From Rhodocyclaceae bacterium (lineage in GTDB: Bacteria > Pseudomonadota > Gammaproteobacteria > Burkholderiales > Rhodocyclaceae), in the NCBI GenBank assembly GCA_030682595.1, contig JAUXNZ010000195.1:1-7028 (forward strand): a stretch of 7,028 nucleotides of DNA, in the 5' to 3' direction. Shown here piece by piece: positions 5,722-7,028 of the stretch. Position numbers and translations under genes: made by a program. The notes under the pieces were generated by a model. The model was not told the origin of the DNA. It did not search any database and saw only the letters and a program-made list of their open reading frames with translations. Every line of letters starts with the position of its first letter. The first letter of the stretch is position 1.

Positions 5722-5731
5722 ATGATCTACC

Positions 5732-5798
5732 AACGCTCACTTCGTTCGCTGCCTCCCACAGGGGGGCGCATGCTGCCTGGAGGCGGCTCGGCGGCATC
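5732..5798 (+). repeat. Palindromic intergenic repeat, copy B (lptB-rpoN spacer)
   Basis: This is a shorter relative of the element before lptB. It carries ACGCTC (5733-5738), TCGCTGCC (5746-5753), a hairpin GCCTCCC (5751-5757) / GGGGGGC (5761-5767) with loop ACA and one G-U wobble, and a GGCGGCTCGGCGG tail (5782-5794) ending next to the rpoN ATG. It lacks the outer 12-bp CTCAGTTGCCAA arms of copy A. GCCTCC (5751-5756) can instead pair perfectly with GGAGGC (5779-5784), so two exclusive folds are possible. GGAGG here lies 15 bases before the rpoN ATG, too far for a standard ribosome site. Confidence 0.7.
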
Positions 5799-7028
5799 AT
5801 GAAGCCCACGCTCCAGCTCAAGCTTTCCCAGCATCTGGCGCTCACGCCGCAGTTGCAGCAGTCAATCCGTTTGCTGCAATTATCATCGCTGGAGTTGAAT
5901 CAGGAGATCGAGCAGGCGCTGCAGGAAAATCCCCTGCTCGAACGTGAAGAGCCGGACGAGCCAGCCGCTTTTACGGGTGCCGATGACGCCATGGCACAAC
6001 CCCGTGGCGAAGAAGCACAAGCGGCAACACCGGAAGAACGGGGCGGCGAACCTGAGTGGAGCCAAGACGATGCCGACTGGCCGACACTCGGCGGCACCCG
6101 CAGCCCGCGCGACGCCAATGATGAGGACGATGTCGGCGCCGGCGAGTTGCAGGCTGCGGTCACCAGCCTGCGCGATCATCTGATTGCCCAGTTGGCGCTG
6201 TCCCAATTATCCGGACGCGATCGGCTGCGCGTGGCATTCCTGATCGAGGCGCTCAACGATGATGGCTATCTGGTGACGCCCCTCGAGGATCTGGTCGAGG
6301 TGCTGCCGGATGATTTCGCTGGCGAACCGGATGAACTGCTCGAAGACCTCACCATCGCGCTCATGCATTTGCAAAGCCTGGACCCACCAGGCATCGGGGC
6401 GCGCAATCCACGTGAATGCCTGCTGCTGCAACTCGCCAGTTTGCCTGACTCGCCGGAAAATGAACTGGCGACAAGCGTCGTCCGTGATCACCTCGAACTA
6501 CTGGCCAGCCGCGACTTCACGCGCATCAAGAAGGCACTCGATTGCGATGATGATGCCTTGCGCGACGCACAAACGCTGATTCTCTCGCTCAACCCCAGGC
6601 CAGGCGCGCAATTTTCAACGCTTGATACGCGTTACATCGTACCCGATGCGATCGTCCGCAAGGCGCGCGGCAACTGGCAAGTGCAGCTCAATCAGGAGGC
6701 GATACCGCGCTTGCGGATCAACCGTCTCTACGCCAATCTGCTGCGTCAGCAACGCAGCAACGGCGGCAGCAATTTGTCAGGACAATTACAGGAAGCCAAG
6801 TGGCTGATCAAGAACGTGCAGCAGCGCTTCGATACGATTGCGCGCGTCAGCCAGGCCATCGTCGACCGCCAGCGCGCCTTCTTCGACCACGGCGAGGTGG
6901 CCATGCGACCCTTGACGCTGCGCGAAATAGCCGATACGGTGAGCCTTCATGAATCAACCATTTCGCGTGTCACCACGCAGAAATATCTGGCGAGTCCGCG
7001 CGGCATCTACGAACTAAAATATTTTTTT
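5799..7028 (+). CDS. rpoN: RNA polymerase sigma-54 factor RpoN (3' truncated)
   Basis: Sigma-54 directs RNA polymerase to -24/-12 promoters and needs an AAA+ activator for open-complex formation. The frame is open from ATG 5799 to the window end (410 codons, no stop). Region I is the Gln/Leu-rich N-terminus LQLKLSQHLALTPQLQQSIRLLQ (5-27) with the ENPLLE motif (43-48). Region II is an acidic linker (about 49-118). The core-binding domain spans about 119-300 and includes LNDDGYL (152-158), LQSLDPPGIGARNPRECLLLQL (191-212) and LNPRPGAQF (264-272). The DNA-binding part has LREIADTVSLHESTISRVTTQKYL (374-397) and RGIYELKYFF (401-410). The RpoN box (ARRTVAKYR type) that reads the -24 element should lie just beyond the edge, since family members are about 475-500 aa. 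The final T-run is coding sequence. It follows lptB by 77 bp, filled by repeat copy B. Confidence 0.97.
   Translation, partial: MKPTLQLKLSQHLALTPQLQQSIRLLQLSSLELNQEIEQALQENPLLEREEPDEPAAFTGADDAMAQPRGEEAQAATPEERGGEPEWSQDDADWPTLGGTRSPRDANDEDDVGAGELQAAVTSLRDHLIAQLALSQLSGRDRLRVAFLIEALNDDGYLVTPLEDLVEVLPDDFAGEPDELLEDLTIALMHLQSLDPPGIGARNPRECLLLQLASLPDSPENELATSVVRDHLELLASRDFTRIKKALDCDDDALRDAQTLILSLNPRPGAQFSTLDTRYIVPDAIVRKARGNWQVQLNQEAIPRLRINRLYANLLRQQRSNGGSNLSGQLQEAKWLIKNVQQRFDTIARVSQAIVDRQRAFFDHGEVAMRPLTLREIADTVSLHESTISRVTTQKYLASPRGIYELKYFF

Noticed and set aside
7016..7028. A/T-rich end with a T-run resembling a terminator
   Set aside because: It encodes the conserved ELKYFF segment of sigma-54, in frame, and no GC-rich hairpin precedes it.
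1..7028. CRISPR array, tRNA/rRNA gene, insertion sequence or phage gene
   Set aside because: No regularly spaced repeats, no tRNA-like cloverleaf noticed in the gaps, and no transposase, integrase or phage motif in any frame; nearly all the sequence is accounted for by housekeeping genes.

Overview
The window looks like ordinary chromosome from a GC-rich Gram-negative bacterium, most likely a betaproteobacterium of the Rhodocyclales/Nitrosomonadales type. The basis is the pteridine-reductase/ttcA pair, the lptB-rpoN pair (outer-membrane LPS export plus sigma-54), and GC-rich palindromic repeats just upstream of start codons. The lineage is inferred from gene content and sequence style, not from a search. 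I see no mobile element, phage, CRISPR array, RNA gene or toxin/defence system.

Layout. (1) At the left edge, on the plus strand, are the 3' end of a sodium:solute symporter gene with a histidine-rich tail and a small secreted PsiF-family protein (297-602). (2) Converging on them, with a 10-bp gap, is a minus-strand block: tcdA (2356-3141), a 127-bp spacer with a strong hairpin and G-tracts, a FolM-type pteridine reductase (1488-2228) and ttcA (613-1491). The last two overlap by 4 bp. (3) From 3166 everything runs on the plus strand: a MidA/NDUFAF7-like methyltransferase, recX, lptB and rpoN, which runs off the right edge about 70-90 codons before its expected end.

How the genes relate. TcdA and TtcA are both tRNA-modification enzymes: cyclisation of t6A37 and 2-thiolation of C32, both in the anticodon loop. 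The folate/pterin reductase lies between them in the same direction. LptB powers LPS export, and linkage to rpoN is a classic proteobacterial arrangement. Here, however, lptB is preceded by recX rather than lptC/lptA, and recX is not next to recA.

The non-coding DNA holds the most unexplained structure. Two related palindromic repeats lie immediately upstream of lptB (4868-4971) and rpoN (5732-5798). The first supplies the only evident Shine-Dalgarno of lptB and can fold so as to hide it. The tcdA/methyltransferase divergent spacer is only 24 bp and hints at a leaderless tcdA mRNA. These are modest observations; I do not find a convincing undescribed multi-gene system here.
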